Source: Candidatus Bipolaricaulota bacterium
GTDB taxonomy: Bacteria > Bipolaricaulota > Bipolaricaulia > UBA7950 > UBA9294
NCBI GenBank assembly: GCA_030603215.1
Contig: JAUVYF010000005.1
Span: 1-41,114, forward strand
Direction: 5' to 3'
Length of the DNA: 41,114 nt
This document shows, in pieces, positions 23,454 to 32,023 of this stretch. Within the stretch, counting starts at the first letter, position 1. Each line of letters begins with the position of its first letter. The position numbers were made by a program, and so were the translations under genes. The notes beneath the pieces were generated by a model, which made no database searches, was not told where the DNA came from, and saw only the letters and a program-made list of their open reading frames with translations.

Positions 23454-24704
23454 TCACGAGCCAAACTTGGGGTTCCAATTGTTGTAGTTAAAGAGCATTG
23501 GAAGAACCCGGCCACTGAACCGGCATAGGCCACCGCGGCATGCTTCGCGCTCCCCAAAGGTTATGGTCGAGTCCTGACGTACGTTCGGCCCCACGAATAA
23601 GACCGGGACTGGCTCTGCCGTGTGATCTCCACAATCGATCGGGGTTGTGTGGTCGCCAGTAAACGCAAGGTGAGTTCTCTCCCAGTCGATATCCTCCATC
23701 AGCGGGCCGATCAACTCAGCGTCGATTCGTTCGATGAACGCGGTCTTCGCCTTTGCATCATGGTCGTGGGCAGCGTTATCCGTCCCCTTGACGTGGAGGA
23801 AGACGTAATCCAACCTCCTAAGGGTCTCAAGCGCGGTCTTCGCCTTGGATGCAAGGTTGGTATCGAGTCCGCCGGTCGCGCCAGGGGCGTCGATTCGTTT
23901 CATCCCACAGGCCAATGCAATCCCGCGGTAGAGAGCGCCGCCGGCGATAACAGCACCGCAGACCCCGTAGATCGCCTCTATCGAATCGAGGCGTGGTAGG
24001 TCAGCGGCACCGCGAGCGAGGATATAGTTTGCGGGATGATCCCCATTCAGCGTTCGCTGCCGGTTCACCGGATGATCGTAAAGGACCTCGTAACTGTACC
24101 TTACCAGTTCGCTCAACGCAGCAGCGGTACGACGCGAGCTCTCATCGTTGTGTCCTTCTACAGGCTGGAAATCAAGCGCTGTTGCATCAACCTTGTGCGG
24201 GTCGTTTTCTGTCACGTACCGTGACAAGCCCTCGCCCCGGAGCAGGAGCGCTCCACGATGCTGTGTACTTGGGCGAAACTCAAATTCAATGCCTAACTTC
24301 TCACCTAAATGGATCTCGTTTAAGGCTTTGGCCAATTGCGCTTGGCCGGAGGCGATCCGGCCGGCCCGCCGATCCTTGACGATGAACCCATCCTTGCCGG
24401 GGGTCACCGTCGCGAAGTTCGCGCGGAAGCAGACGTCGCCAGGTTGCACTGCCATTCCGGTTCCCAAGGCTTCGAACACCCCGCGGCCAGTGTATACCGT
24501 GTACGGGTCGTAACCTAACAACGACAGATGGGCGGTGTCGCTTCCCGGCCTAATCCCGGGACCGATCGGGTCTACCAGTCCGGTCATTCCGCGGCTAGTT
24601 AACTCATCCAGGTTCGGTGTCCATGCCGCTTCCAGGCAGGTCTTTCCGTTGACATCACGTGGACGCCCGGCCAGACCATCCGCGATGATCAAGAGTGCTT
24701 TCAT
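23454..24704 (-). CDS. apgM: cofactor-independent phosphoglycerate mutase, archaeal (ApgM) type
   Basis: A 416-residue metal-dependent enzyme of the alkaline phosphatase superfamily that interconverts 3- and 2-phosphoglycerate. The N-terminal LLIIADGLAGRP holds a metal-binding Asp, and PGSDTAHLSLLGYDP (about 53-67) holds the probable catalytic Ser55. HVKGTDNAAHDHDA and FTGDHTTPIDCGDHT carry the remaining metal ligands. The length fits the archaeal-type family rather than the larger bacterial GpmI. Its ATG has AAGGAGG upstream and a short leader from a plausible promoter (24726-24753). It is a lone minus-strand gene between the hyp and sucCD operons, and its link to them is only general carbon metabolism. 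Confidence 0.93.
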   Translation of the reverse strand: MKALLIIADGLAGRPRDVNGKTCLEAAWTPNLDELTSRGMTGLVDPIGPGIRPGSDTAHLSLLGYDPYTVYTGRGVFEALGTGMAVQPGDVCFRANFATVTPGKDGFIVKDRRAGRIASGQAQLAKALNEIHLGEKLGIEFEFRPSTQHRGALLLRGEGLSRYVTENDPHKVDATALDFQPVEGHNDESSRRTAAALSELVRYSYEVLYDHPVNRQRTLNGDHPANYILARGAADLPRLDSIEAIYGVCGAVIAGGALYRGIALACGMKRIDAPGATGGLDTNLASKAKTALETLRRLDYVFLHVKGTDNAAHDHDAKAKTAFIERIDAELIGPLMEDIDWERTHLAFTGDHTTPIDCGDHTAEPVPVLFVGPNVRQDSTITFGEREACRGGLCRFSGRVLPMLFNYNNWNPKFGS

Positions 24705-24725
24705 CGTTTCCTCCTTACCGATACG

Positions 24726-24753
24726 ATTGTACGTTACCGAACGGGACTCACAA
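24726..24753 (-). promoter_or_regulatory. candidate sigma70 promoter of apgM
   Basis: On the minus strand TTGTGA (24753-24748) and TACAAT (24731-24726) are separated by 16 nt, with 4/6 and 5/6 consensus matches. The leader would be short, about 15 nt, just enough for the AAGGAGG site. Confidence 0.45.
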
Positions 24754-24815
24754 AATCAACGGGAAAGCTGTGCTGTCGATCATGTAGAACCGCGGAGGTC
24801 GTCCCGATAAAACGG

Positions 24816-24843
24816 TTGATCCCTCGGCTGTGTTTCTTATACT
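24816..24843 (+). promoter_or_regulatory. candidate sigma70 promoter of the sucCD-kor-hdr-tfr operon
   Basis: TTGATC (24816-24821) and TATACT (24838-24843) are 16 nt apart, with 4/6 and 5/6 matches. Transcription would start near 24850, about 30 nt before the sucC ATG. It faces away from the apgM promoter in the same 176-nt gap. Confidence 0.5.
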
Positions 24844-24880
24844 GTAGCGGCACTGAAAGAGCGAAGGAGGATTACAGCGT

Positions 24881-26050
24881 ATGAAGATCCACGAGTACCA
24901 GGCAAAGGAGATCTTCGCGTCAGTCGGGATTCCAGTGCCAAGGGGAGAGGTAGCCGCTACTCCACAGGAAGCGCAACGGATCGCGGAGACCCTTGGCTCT
25001 CCAGTAATGGTGAAAGCCCAGGTGCATGCCGGAGGCCGTGGAAAAGCAGGCGGGATCAGGCGCGCCGAGACCCCTAAACAAGTCAACGAGGCGGCCAAGG
25101 ACATTCTTGCCAAACCACTAGTCACCCATCAGACTGGGCCGGGCGGAAAACGGGTCAATCGTGTTCTCGTAGAAAAGACCGTCAATATCGCTAATGAACT
25201 GTATATTGGCCTCGCCATCGATCGTAAGAGACGATCCTCCGCGATCATGGTAAGCTCGCGAGGAGGGGTAGAGATCGAGGAGATAGCACGCCAAGATCCC
25301 GAGGCGATCTTCACCGAGTGGATCGATCCCACGATCGGTCTCCCCGTATTCCAAGCCTACCGGCTGGCGAATTACCTCGGCCTCGATCAAGCGCAAACCC
25401 GTAAGGTAAGTTCACTTATTCAAGCCTTGTATCGTTTGTTTGCCGGTAAGGACTGCTCCTTGGTGGAGATCAATCCGCTGGTGATCGAACGCTCCGGAGA
25501 AGTGGTCGCCCTGGACGCCAAGGTAGATTTCGACGATAACGCTCTGTTCCGACACCCTGAGATCGCCGCACTACAGGACGAAAGCGAGGTCTCCCCATTG
25601 GAGCTTAAGGCGAAGGCGTTCAACCTAAACTATATCAAGCTTGATGGGAACGTAGGCTGCCTAGTCAACGGCGCTGGGTTGGCGATGGCAACCATGGATC
25701 TGATCGAACTGGTGGGCGCCTCCCCAGCCAACTTCCTTGACGTAGGTGGAGGAGCCGACGAGACGATGATCGAAAACGCTTTTTGTATCCTCCTCTCCGA
25801 CCCAGCGGTGGAAGCGGTGTTTATCAACATCTTCGGCGGAATCCTACGCTGTGACGCCCTGGCGCAAGGGATCGTCCGGGCGGCCGAAACGGTCACGATC
25901 GATCTTCCTGTTGTGATCCGACTCGAAGGAACTAACGTGAAAGAGGGGCGCAAGGTGCTCCGCCGATCCAGCTTTCACTTCTCCAGTGCCACCGACATGC
26001 AACAGGCGGCCGCGCTGGTGGCTGCGGCGGTAGAAGGAAGGCGCGCGTGA
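24881..26050 (+). CDS. sucC: succinyl-CoA synthetase (ADP-forming) beta subunit
   Basis: A 389-residue ATP-grasp subunit that binds nucleotide and succinate. The N-terminus [20 protein letters not shown] is canonical, [11 protein letters not shown] (near residue 50) belongs to the ATP-grasp domain, and the C-terminal CoA-ligase-type domain contains [10 protein letters not shown] and [10 protein letters not shown]. It has GAAGGAGG upstream and a promoter candidate about 30 nt before the predicted leader. It links succinate to succinyl-CoA, the substrate of the reductive carboxylation catalysed by Kor further down the operon. In the opposite direction it would make ATP. Confidence 0.96.
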   Translation: MKIHEYQAKEIFASVGIPVPRGEVAATPQEAQRIAETLGSPVMVKAQVHAGGRGKAGGIRRAETPKQVNEAAKDILAKPLVTHQTGPGGKRVNRVLVEKTVNIANELYIGLAIDRKRRSSAIMVSSRGGVEIEEIARQDPEAIFTEWIDPTIGLPVFQAYRLANYLGLDQAQTRKVSSLIQALYRLFAGKDCSLVEINPLVIERSGEVVALDAKVDFDDNALFRHPEIAALQDESEVSPLELKAKAFNLNYIKLDGNVGCLVNGAGLAMATMDLIELVGASPANFLDVGGGADETMIENAFCILLSDPAVEAVFINIFGGILRCDALAQGIVRAAETVTIDLPVVIRLEGTNVKEGRKVLRRSSFHFSSATDMQQAAALVAAAVEGRRA

Positions 26051-26943
26051 GTATCCTAATCGATCAAACGACCAAGGCAATAGTTCAGGGGATCACCGGA
26101 AATGAAGGGCGGTTTCACACCTCACGGATGATCGATTATGGCACCAAGATCGTTGCTGGGGTGACCCCGGGAAAAGAAGGACAGACGGCAGAGGATGTCT
26201 TGGTGTACAACACCGTCTCCGCGGCCATGGCAGCGACAGGCGCCACGGCATCGATCATCTTCGTACCTTCAAGGTTTGCCGCTGACGCGATCATGGAGGC
26301 TGCAGAGGCCGGGATCAAGCTGGTGATCTGTATCACCGAGGGAATCCCTGTTCAAGATATGATCACGGTACGCCGATACCTCGACCGGCTCGGAACAATC
26401 CTGATTGGCCCTAACACGCCGGGGATCATTTCTCCGAACAAGTGCAAGCTAGGGATCATGGCGGGTTACATCCACCGGGAAGGGCCGGTCGGAGTGGTCT
26501 CCCGTAGCGGAACCCTCACCTACGAGGTTGTCCACCAACTGTCTCAGCTCGGAATTGGCCAATCCACTTGCGTTGGGATCGGCGGCGACCCAATCGGCGG
26601 ATTGTCGTTCACCGACCTTCTGATAAGGTTCGAGGAGGATCCGCAAACGCGGGGAATGGTCCTAATCGGAGAGATCGGCGGATCTGCCGAAGAGGAGGCA
26701 GCTGCCTATATCGCCGAGCGCATTAAGAAACCAGTTGTCGCCTTCGTCGCCGGAAGAACTGCCCCTCTGGGACGACGGATGGGTCATGCCGGCGCGATCA
26801 TCACTGGTGGATCGGGTACAGCTTCAGCTAAGATCGCGGCTCTCGCTAAGGCTGGGGTCACGGTCGTTGAGAGCCCAGCAAATGTCGGAGCAACGATGGC
26901 TAAGATCATCCGTCCAAATAATAGGGGGTTATTGATTGCATAA
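26047..26943 (+). CDS. sucD: succinyl-CoA synthetase alpha subunit
   Basis: A 298-residue subunit with the CoA-binding Rossmann domain ([20 protein letters not shown], near the N-terminus) and the phosphorylated active-site histidine in [16 protein letters not shown]. It starts at GTG 26047, overlapping the sucC stop by 4 nt. It is followed by a 127-nt gap before korC, the largest gap within the block apart from that before the lipid kinase. All expected motifs are present and the length is normal. Confidence 0.96.
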   Translation: MSILIDQTTKAIVQGITGNEGRFHTSRMIDYGTKIVAGVTPGKEGQTAEDVLVYNTVSAAMAATGATASIIFVPSRFAADAIMEAAEAGIKLVICITEGIPVQDMITVRRYLDRLGTILIGPNTPGIISPNKCKLGIMAGYIHREGPVGVVSRSGTLTYEVVHQLSQLGIGQSTCVGIGGDPIGGLSFTDLLIRFEEDPQTRGMVLIGEIGGSAEEEAAAYIAERIKKPVVAFVAGRTAPLGRRMGHAGAIITGGSGTASAKIAALAKAGVTVVESPANVGATMAKIIRPNNRGLLIA

Positions 26944-26980
26944 GGATTGATCCTCGTGTCGATCAGGAACGAAAGTCTCG

Positions 26981-26996
26981 ACAGGTTCCTACCTGT
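26981..26996. other. small inverted repeat before korC
   Basis: ACAGGT (26981-26986) and ACCTGT (26991-26996) form a 6-bp stem with a TCCT loop. It abuts the candidate -35 box of the korC promoter, so it could be an operator or a weak attenuator after sucD. Confidence 0.35.
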
Positions 26997-27024
26997 TGCA
27001 TATTGAAAATATTTATGGTAAAGT
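26996..27024 (+). promoter_or_regulatory. weak candidate promoter ahead of korC
   Basis: TTGCAT (26996-27001) and TAAAGT (27019-27024) are 17 nt apart in an AT-rich patch, with 3/6 and 4/6 matches. It might give separate expression of the kor-hdr-tfr genes, but read-through from sucCD is equally possible. Confidence 0.28.
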
Positions 27025-27070
27025 ACGGGGCGAATATCAAAAACCGGAGGTTCATTCTCACTATATAAGA

Positions 27071-27634
27071 ATGAGCGGCGCCTTGAGATCTGAGATACGC
27101 TTTGCTGGATTTGGTGGCCAAGGGATCATCTCTGCCGGGAAGATCACCGGACGAGCAGCAGCAATTTATGACGGGAAGGAAGTCGTGCTGATGCAGTCCT
27201 ATGGGCCAGAAGCGCGCGGTGGAGCGTGTAATGCCGACTTGGTCGTTGCCGATTCACCGATCGGTTATCCACGCATCAACCTTCCCAATCTCGTTGTCAT
27301 CATGTCTCAGGAGGCCTACGACAAGTACGGGCACACGATCAAGCCAAAAGGCACTCTGATCATCGACGAAGACTTGGTTGAGATCTCCGGAAAACCACCG
27401 GTAGAAAGCGTATACACGATCCCCGCCACCCGTATCGCCGATGGGCTTGGCAAGAGGATCGTAGCTAACGTAGTGATGCTTGGCGCTCTCACCGCAATCA
27501 CTGGAATTGTCGCCAAAGAAGCGATGCTTGAGGCTATCCTTTCTTCTGTTCCACCAAAGACGAAAGATCTAAACGGGAGTGCTTTCACCGCTGGCTACGA
27601 ACGGGGAAAAGGAGTGAAGAGTGCCGCAACCTAG
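27071..27634 (+). CDS. korC: 2-oxoacid:ferredoxin oxidoreductase gamma subunit
   Basis: A 187-residue subunit of the pyruvate/2-oxoglutarate ferredoxin oxidoreductase family. The motif RFAGFGGQGIISAGKITGRA (about 10-29) and QSYGPEARGGACNADLVV are diagnostic. I chose ATG 27071 because homology begins there. CGGAGG is present but about 20 nt upstream, so TTG 27083 or a longer form starting at TTG 26996 cannot be excluded. Its partners KorD, KorA and KorB are encoded 6 kb downstream, after the hdr and tfr genes, whereas these four genes are normally adjacent. Its 3' end overlaps hdrA by 14 nt. The substrate is taken as 2-oxoglutarate from the sucCD context. Confidence 0.9.
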   Translation: MSGALRSEIRFAGFGGQGIISAGKITGRAAAIYDGKEVVLMQSYGPEARGGACNADLVVADSPIGYPRINLPNLVVIMSQEAYDKYGHTIKPKGTLIIDEDLVEISGKPPVESVYTIPATRIADGLGKRIVANVVMLGALTAITGIVAKEAMLEAILSSVPPKTKDLNGSAFTAGYERGKGVKSAAT

Positions 27635-29579
27635 GATTGGGATTTTTGTCTGCCACTGTGGGTTAAACATCAAGAGAACCGTGGACACTCAAGCCATAAC
27701 CGAAGCACTCGGCGAGTATCCAGGGGTGGCCTTTGCCACCGATTACGACTACATGTGCTCCGATCCCGGACAGCGGTTGATCAAGGAGGCAATCACCGAA
27801 CAGCGGTTGACCGGAATCGTTATCGCGGCTTGTTCGCCAGCGATGCATGAGCCAACTTTCCGTCGAGCAGCAGAGGAAGCGGGGATGAACCCGTATCTGT
27901 GCGAGATGGCGAATATCCGCGAGCAGTGTAGTTGGGTGCACCAAGATCGTGAAGCGGCCACGAAGAAGGCGCTTCGAATCGTCAACACCATTATAGAGAA
28001 GGTGCGAGGAAACCACCCTCTGGAACCGGTAGAGATCGATCACGTGAACAAGTGCCTAGTCATCGGCGCTGGGATCGCCGGGATTCAGGCCGCACTGGAT
28101 GTTGCCGAGAGTGGGTTCGCCGTGATCCTGGTCGAAAAGGAGCCAACAATCGGCGGGCACATGGCCCAGCTCTCCGAGACCTTCCCTACCCTGGATTGCT
28201 CACAGTGTATACTTACCCCAAAGATGGTTGAGGTCTCCCGTCATCCGAACATTACTCTGCTCACCTACAGTGAGGTTGTCAATGTTTCAGGGTACGTGGG
28301 GAACTACACCGTGACCATTCGCAAGAACCCGACCTACGTCGATCCGGACAAGTGCAACCTGTGCGGTGACTGCGAAAATGTCTGTCCAGAGAGCACAGAG
28401 AGCGAGTTCGAACGTGGACTGGTACAACGCAAGGCAATCTACATCCCGTTCCGTCAGGCAATTCCCTCTTCCTATACCCTGGATGAGGAAACCTGCTTGG
28501 GCCTGAGGCCGCTCCGTTGCAACGAGTGCGCCAAGGTCTGCGACCCGAAGGCAATCGATTACGACATGCTCCCCGAGATCATCGAGGAGGAAGTAGCAGC
28601 GATCATCGTGGCCACCGGGTATGAGCTTCACCCAATCTCTTCCCTGGGAGAGTACGGGGCGGGTCTGATCCCCGACGTGATTGACGGCTTGCAGTTCGAA
28701 CGGCTCCTCTCCGCTTCTGGGCCAACCGGCGGCGAGGTGCGCCGCCCCTCCGACGGGAAGATACCCAAGAAAGTGGTCTTTGTCCAATGTGCCGGCTCGC
28801 GTGACCCGGAGCATCATAACGCCTACTGCTCGAAGATCTGCTGTATGTATACGTCCAAACACGCCCTTCTTTATCGCCATGTTGTCCCTGACGGAGAAGC
28901 GGTGATCTTCTATATCGATATCCGCGCTGGTGGTAAGGGGTACGAAGAGTTCGTGCAGCACGCAATAGAGGAGGAGCGAATTCTATATTTGCGCGGGAAG
29001 GTGTCAAAGATCTATCGCGAAGGAGATCATGTTATAGTATGGGGAGTGGATACCCTATCTAATCGACTGGTGGAGATCGAGGCTGACCTCGTTGTGTTGG
29101 CAATCTCGATCGATCCACACCCGTCAAACCCCATCCTCTCCAAGGTGCTCAAGATCAGCTGCGACGCAGAGGGTTTCTTTAAAGAAGCACACCCTAAGCT
29201 GCGCCCAGTAGAGAGCCTTACCGCGGGGATCTTTCTCGCTGGTGCAGGAGAGGGGCCAAAGGACATCCCTGAGGCTGTCTCACAGGGAAGTGGGGCAGCG
29301 GCAAAGGCAGTTACTCTCCTCGTGCAGGAGAAGCTGAGCCACTCCCCCGAGGTGGTAGATATCAATGAGAATATCTGCAGCGGCTGCGGAATCTGTGTGA
29401 ATATGTGTCCATACGCCGCCCTTGCGGTAAATGGGGGAGGAGTAGCGGAGGTGAACGAGGTTCTGTGCGAGGGTTGTGGAACGTGTGTTTCCGCTTGTCC
29501 CACAGGCGCAGCTCAACTGAAGAACATGACCACAAAACAATTGAATAACATGATCGAGGTGGCCTTGCGTGATGTCTGA
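27621..29579 (+). CDS. hdrA: HdrA-type flavin-based electron-bifurcating subunit
   Basis: A 652-residue cytoplasmic flavoprotein, the bifurcating core of heterodisulfide reductase-like complexes. The N-terminal domain starts GIFVCHCGLNI. The FAD-binding GAGIAG is at 149-154 and GGHMAQLSETFPTLDCSQC at 178-196. An inserted ferredoxin domain has Cys245-248-251-255 (CNLCGDCENVCP) and Cys300-303-307. A C-terminal ferredoxin has Cys586-589-592-596 and Cys616-619-622-626. It should split electron pairs from MvhD between ferredoxin and the HdrBC branch. It starts at GTG 27621, overlapping korC, and its end overlaps mvhD. The coupling of Kor and Hdr reading frames is striking in an organism with no visible coenzyme M/B genes. 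Confidence 0.94.
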   Translation: MPQPRIGIFVCHCGLNIKRTVDTQAITEALGEYPGVAFATDYDYMCSDPGQRLIKEAITEQRLTGIVIAACSPAMHEPTFRRAAEEAGMNPYLCEMANIREQCSWVHQDREAATKKALRIVNTIIEKVRGNHPLEPVEIDHVNKCLVIGAGIAGIQAALDVAESGFAVILVEKEPTIGGHMAQLSETFPTLDCSQCILTPKMVEVSRHPNITLLTYSEVVNVSGYVGNYTVTIRKNPTYVDPDKCNLCGDCENVCPESTESEFERGLVQRKAIYIPFRQAIPSSYTLDEETCLGLRPLRCNECAKVCDPKAIDYDMLPEIIEEEVAAIIVATGYELHPISSLGEYGAGLIPDVIDGLQFERLLSASGPTGGEVRRPSDGKIPKKVVFVQCAGSRDPEHHNAYCSKICCMYTSKHALLYRHVVPDGEAVIFYIDIRAGGKGYEEFVQHAIEEERILYLRGKVSKIYREGDHVIVWGVDTLSNRLVEIEADLVVLAISIDPHPSNPILSKVLKISCDAEGFFKEAHPKLRPVESLTAGIFLAGAGEGPKDIPEAVSQGSGAAAKAVTLLVQEKLSHSPEVVDINENICSGCGICVNMCPYAALAVNGGGVAEVNEVLCEGCGTCVSACPTGAAQLKNMTTKQLNNMIEVALRDV

Positions 29580-30027
29580 GCCGAAGAATAATGGGTTCGA
29601 GCCAAATATTATTGCTTTCCTCTGCCGCTGGTGTTCCTATGCTGGAGCGGATCTGGCCGGCGTAAGCCGGATGACTTACCCATCCAACATCATCCCGATG
29701 CGCGTCAACTGCTCGGGAAGGGTCGATGCTGAAATGATCATTAGAGCGTTCGAGAAGGGAGCGGATGGCGTGCTCATTGGGGGTTGTCACCCTGGAGATT
29801 GTCACTACGTCAACGGCAACTACAAAACGCGACGCCGCGTCCTGCTACTGAAGCGCGCCCTTGAACAGGTAGGGATCGATCCGAAGCGTCTGCACCTAGA
29901 ATGGATCAGTGCCAGCGAGGGGACGAAGTTTCAGCGTACGGTGACCAGTCTTACTGAGCGGATAAAGCAACTCGGGCCCAGCCCGGTAAAAAATGATCCA
30001 GCAAACCGGTGTTACCGGCCCAAGTGA
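29569..30027 (+). CDS. mvhD: MvhD-family [2Fe-2S] hydrogenase/Hdr linker
   Basis: A 152-residue protein that links an MvhAG hydrogenase to HdrA. Conserved blocks are FLCRWCSYAGADLAGVSR (Cys19 and Cys22), RVNCSGRVD (Cys48) and GADGVLIGGCHPGDCHY (Cys73 and Cys78). It starts at GTG 29569 or ATG 29572, overlapping hdrA by 11 or 8 nt. The mvhA and mvhG genes are not next to it but are present at 14626-17135, which supports a full MvhAGD-HdrABC assembly. It could instead accept electrons from a formate dehydrogenase or NADH module encoded elsewhere. Confidence 0.93.
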   Translation: MMSEPKNNGFEPNIIAFLCRWCSYAGADLAGVSRMTYPSNIIPMRVNCSGRVDAEMIIRAFEKGADGVLIGGCHPGDCHYVNGNYKTRRRVLLLKRALEQVGIDPKRLHLEWISASEGTKFQRTVTSLTERIKQLGPSPVKNDPANRCYRPK

Positions 30028-30041
30028 AGGGAGGAGCCTAA

Positions 30042-30440
30042 TTGGCGATGAAGCAATTAGCCCGAAGTGATACGTTGCGCGAGAAGGTGGAGGAACTCTC
30101 GGGACAGAACGTCTTTGCCTGCTATCAGTGCGGGATGTGTTCGGCTGGGTGTCCCCTAAGCGAGGAGATGGATCTCCTCCCCCATCAAGTGGTCCGTGGG
30201 CTACAGCTGGAGGACTGGACGGTGATGGAGTCAAACACCATGTGGATCTGCGCAAGCTGTCTAACCTGCGAGGCCCGATGTCCTCACGGGGTCGATCTAG
30301 CATGTGTGATGGAGGCGATGCGTCAGCTCTATTTACGAAAGAGCCTCGACCATATAGCGATTGACAAACTTACAACAGAAGAGATCGCGCGACTTCCGCA
30401 GATTGCTCTTGTAGCAAGCTTCCGCAAGAAGACGGGGTGA
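30042..30440 (+). CDS. hdrC: HdrC-like 4Fe-4S subunit
   Basis: A 132-residue iron-sulfur protein with two [4Fe-4S] motifs: Cys27-30-33-37 (CYQCGMCSAGCP) and Cys70-73-76-80 (CASCLTCEARCP). It should wire HdrA to HdrB. Two starts are possible: TTG 30042, 5 nt after GGGAGGAG, and ATG 30048, 11 nt after it; I kept the TTG. There is no membrane segment, so it is the soluble HdrC type and not the DsrM/HdrE-linked form. It lies in the order hdrA-mvhD-hdrC-hdrB. Confidence 0.92.
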   Translation: MAMKQLARSDTLREKVEELSGQNVFACYQCGMCSAGCPLSEEMDLLPHQVVRGLQLEDWTVMESNTMWICASCLTCEARCPHGVDLACVMEAMRQLYLRKSLDHIAIDKLTTEEIARLPQIALVASFRKKTG

Positions 30441-30444
30441 ACAG

Positions 30445-31329
30445 ATGAAAGGGATTGCCTACTTTCCAGGGTGTAGCTTGAAGGAGACAGCAAAGGATTT
30501 CGAGATCTCCGCGATCGCAGTGATGGATGCGCTTGGGATCCCCCTAATCGAACTTAAGCGGTGGAACTGCTGCGGAACCGTCTTCTCTCTCACCTCTGAC
30601 GATCTGATGCATCATATCGCTTCTGTCCGGAACCTGATCCGCGCCCAGGAGATGGAATCGCCTGAAGTCGTCGTTCTCTGCTCGATGTGCTTCAACACCC
30701 TCAAGCGCGTGAGCCTACGCGTAAACAGGGACGAGGAATCACTCACCAAGATCAACGCCTTTATGAACAAGGAACTCGACTATGCGGGGGAAGTTGAGGT
30801 AAAGCACCTCCTTGAGATCCTGCGTGACCGAATAGGCTGGGAACAGGTCTCAGAAAAGGTAATCCATCCCCTCGATGGAGTTAGCATTGCCGCGTACTAT
30901 GGGTGCACGCTCGTGCGTCCACACGAGGTGGGGATCGACGATACCGAGACTCCTACGGTGCTTCAGGAGATGATTGAATCACTCGGGGCCACCGCCGTGT
31001 CGTTCCCTTTTCAGACTGAGTGCTGTGGAAGCTACCAAATCGTCGATCGCCGTGACCTTGTGATCAACCGTTCCTATCGGATCCTGAGTTCGGCGCAGCG
31101 CGCCGGAGCGCAGGTACTAATCACCGCTTGCCCACTCTGTCAGTACAACCTCGACGAAGCGCAGACTGAACTAGCCGAAAGACTCCCTGACTACACCTCG
31201 ATCCCAGTCCTCTACTTCACTCAGGCTATCGCTTTAGCCCTGGGAGTCGAGGCTGGAACCATCCCAGACCTGCTCGCGGAGAGCCTCGTCGGGCAAGAGA
31301 TTCCGAAAAAAGAGGAAACTACTAGATGA
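30445..31329 (+). CDS. hdrB: HdrB-like subunit with two cysteine-rich CCG domains
   Basis: A 294-residue protein. In methanogens HdrB reduces the CoM-S-S-CoB disulfide at two unusual non-cubane [4Fe-4S] clusters. Both CCG motifs are complete here: Cys10, 42, 43, 79, 82 and Cys154, 193, 194, 229, 232. It begins 4 nt after the hdrC stop and overlaps tfrB by 4 nt (ATGA). In methanogen thiol:fumarate reductase, an HdrB-like domain is fused to the iron-sulfur subunit TfrB; here the same two modules are separate neighbouring genes. I infer that it passes electrons to TfrB, or reduces an unknown disulfide. Confidence 0.9.
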   Translation: MKGIAYFPGCSLKETAKDFEISAIAVMDALGIPLIELKRWNCCGTVFSLTSDDLMHHIASVRNLIRAQEMESPEVVVLCSMCFNTLKRVSLRVNRDEESLTKINAFMNKELDYAGEVEVKHLLEILRDRIGWEQVSEKVIHPLDGVSIAAYYGCTLVRPHEVGIDDTETPTVLQEMIESLGATAVSFPFQTECCGSYQIVDRRDLVINRSYRILSSAQRAGAQVLITACPLCQYNLDEAQTELAERLPDYTSIPVLYFTQAIALALGVEAGTIPDLLAESLVGQEIPKKEETTR

Positions 31330-32012
31330 AACAGAACAAGATGATTAAAATCTTCATCATGGGGAAAGCGTACCAGGTTCCCGCTGGCCTCACCATCATG
31401 GATGCAATGGAGTACGCTGGTTATCGGTTCATCCGTGGAGCAGGCTGCCGTTCGGGGTTCTGTGGAGCCTGCGCCACAATCTACCGAAAAGCCGGGGAGT
31501 ACCGATTCGAGTTTGCTCTCGCCTGCCAAGAGATGGTCGAAGAAGGAATACACCTGGCCCAACTCCCGTTCACTCCAGCACCGCGAGCGGGCTACATCCT
31601 TGATGATCTTGATGCCAGTGAGAACGTTCTACTGCAATACTACCCCGAGATCGCGTGCTGCGTCTCCTGCAACACATGCACCAAGGCGTGTCCACAGGAT
31701 ATTGAGGTGATGGATTACATCCAGGCCGCCCTACGGGGAGATATCAAGCAGGTGACGGAACTGTCGTTCGACTGTATCCAATGTGGCCTGTGCTCCATGC
31801 GCTGCCCAGCCGACATCAAGCACTACCACGTTGCTCAATTGGCCCGCAGGCTCTACGCAAAGAGCGCCTCGCCAACCCCACAGCACCTGAAGGACCGGAT
31901 CAAAGAGATCGAAGCTGGGAAGTTCAGCGACGAACTTGAGGAACTGACGACCATGAACCTGGACGAGTTAAAAGAACGCTACGCTGCGCGACAAATCGAA
32001 CCAACCACCTAG
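31326..32012 (+). CDS. tfrB: fumarate reductase iron-sulfur subunit (TfrB/SdhB-like, soluble)
   Basis: A 228-residue iron-sulfur subunit. An N-terminal [2Fe-2S] domain has Cys41, 46, 49 and 67 (CRSGFCGAC). The C-terminal domain has two motifs: Cys112-115-118-122 (CVSCNTCTKACP) and Cys150-153-156-160 (CIQCGLCSMRCP). In ordinary SdhB/FrdB the last site lacks a cysteine and binds [3Fe-4S] close to the quinone; here it has all four, so a second [4Fe-4S] is expected. No membrane-anchor gene follows. Both facts point to a soluble, quinone-independent enzyme that takes electrons from HdrBC. The ATG overlaps the hdrB stop. Confidence 0.9.
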   Translation: MKQNKMIKIFIMGKAYQVPAGLTIMDAMEYAGYRFIRGAGCRSGFCGACATIYRKAGEYRFEFALACQEMVEEGIHLAQLPFTPAPRAGYILDDLDASENVLLQYYPEIACCVSCNTCTKACPQDIEVMDYIQAALRGDIKQVTELSFDCIQCGLCSMRCPADIKHYHVAQLARRLYAKSASPTPQHLKDRIKEIEAGKFSDELEELTTMNLDELKERYAARQIEPTT

Positions 32013-32023
32013 GGAGGGGTAAA

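Noticed and set aside
30445-31329. HdrB-like protein as a lactate or glycolate oxidase subunit (LldE/GlcF-like)
   Set aside because: It has separate HdrC and HdrA neighbours with MvhD, and no FAD-linked D-lactate or glycolate dehydrogenase gene.
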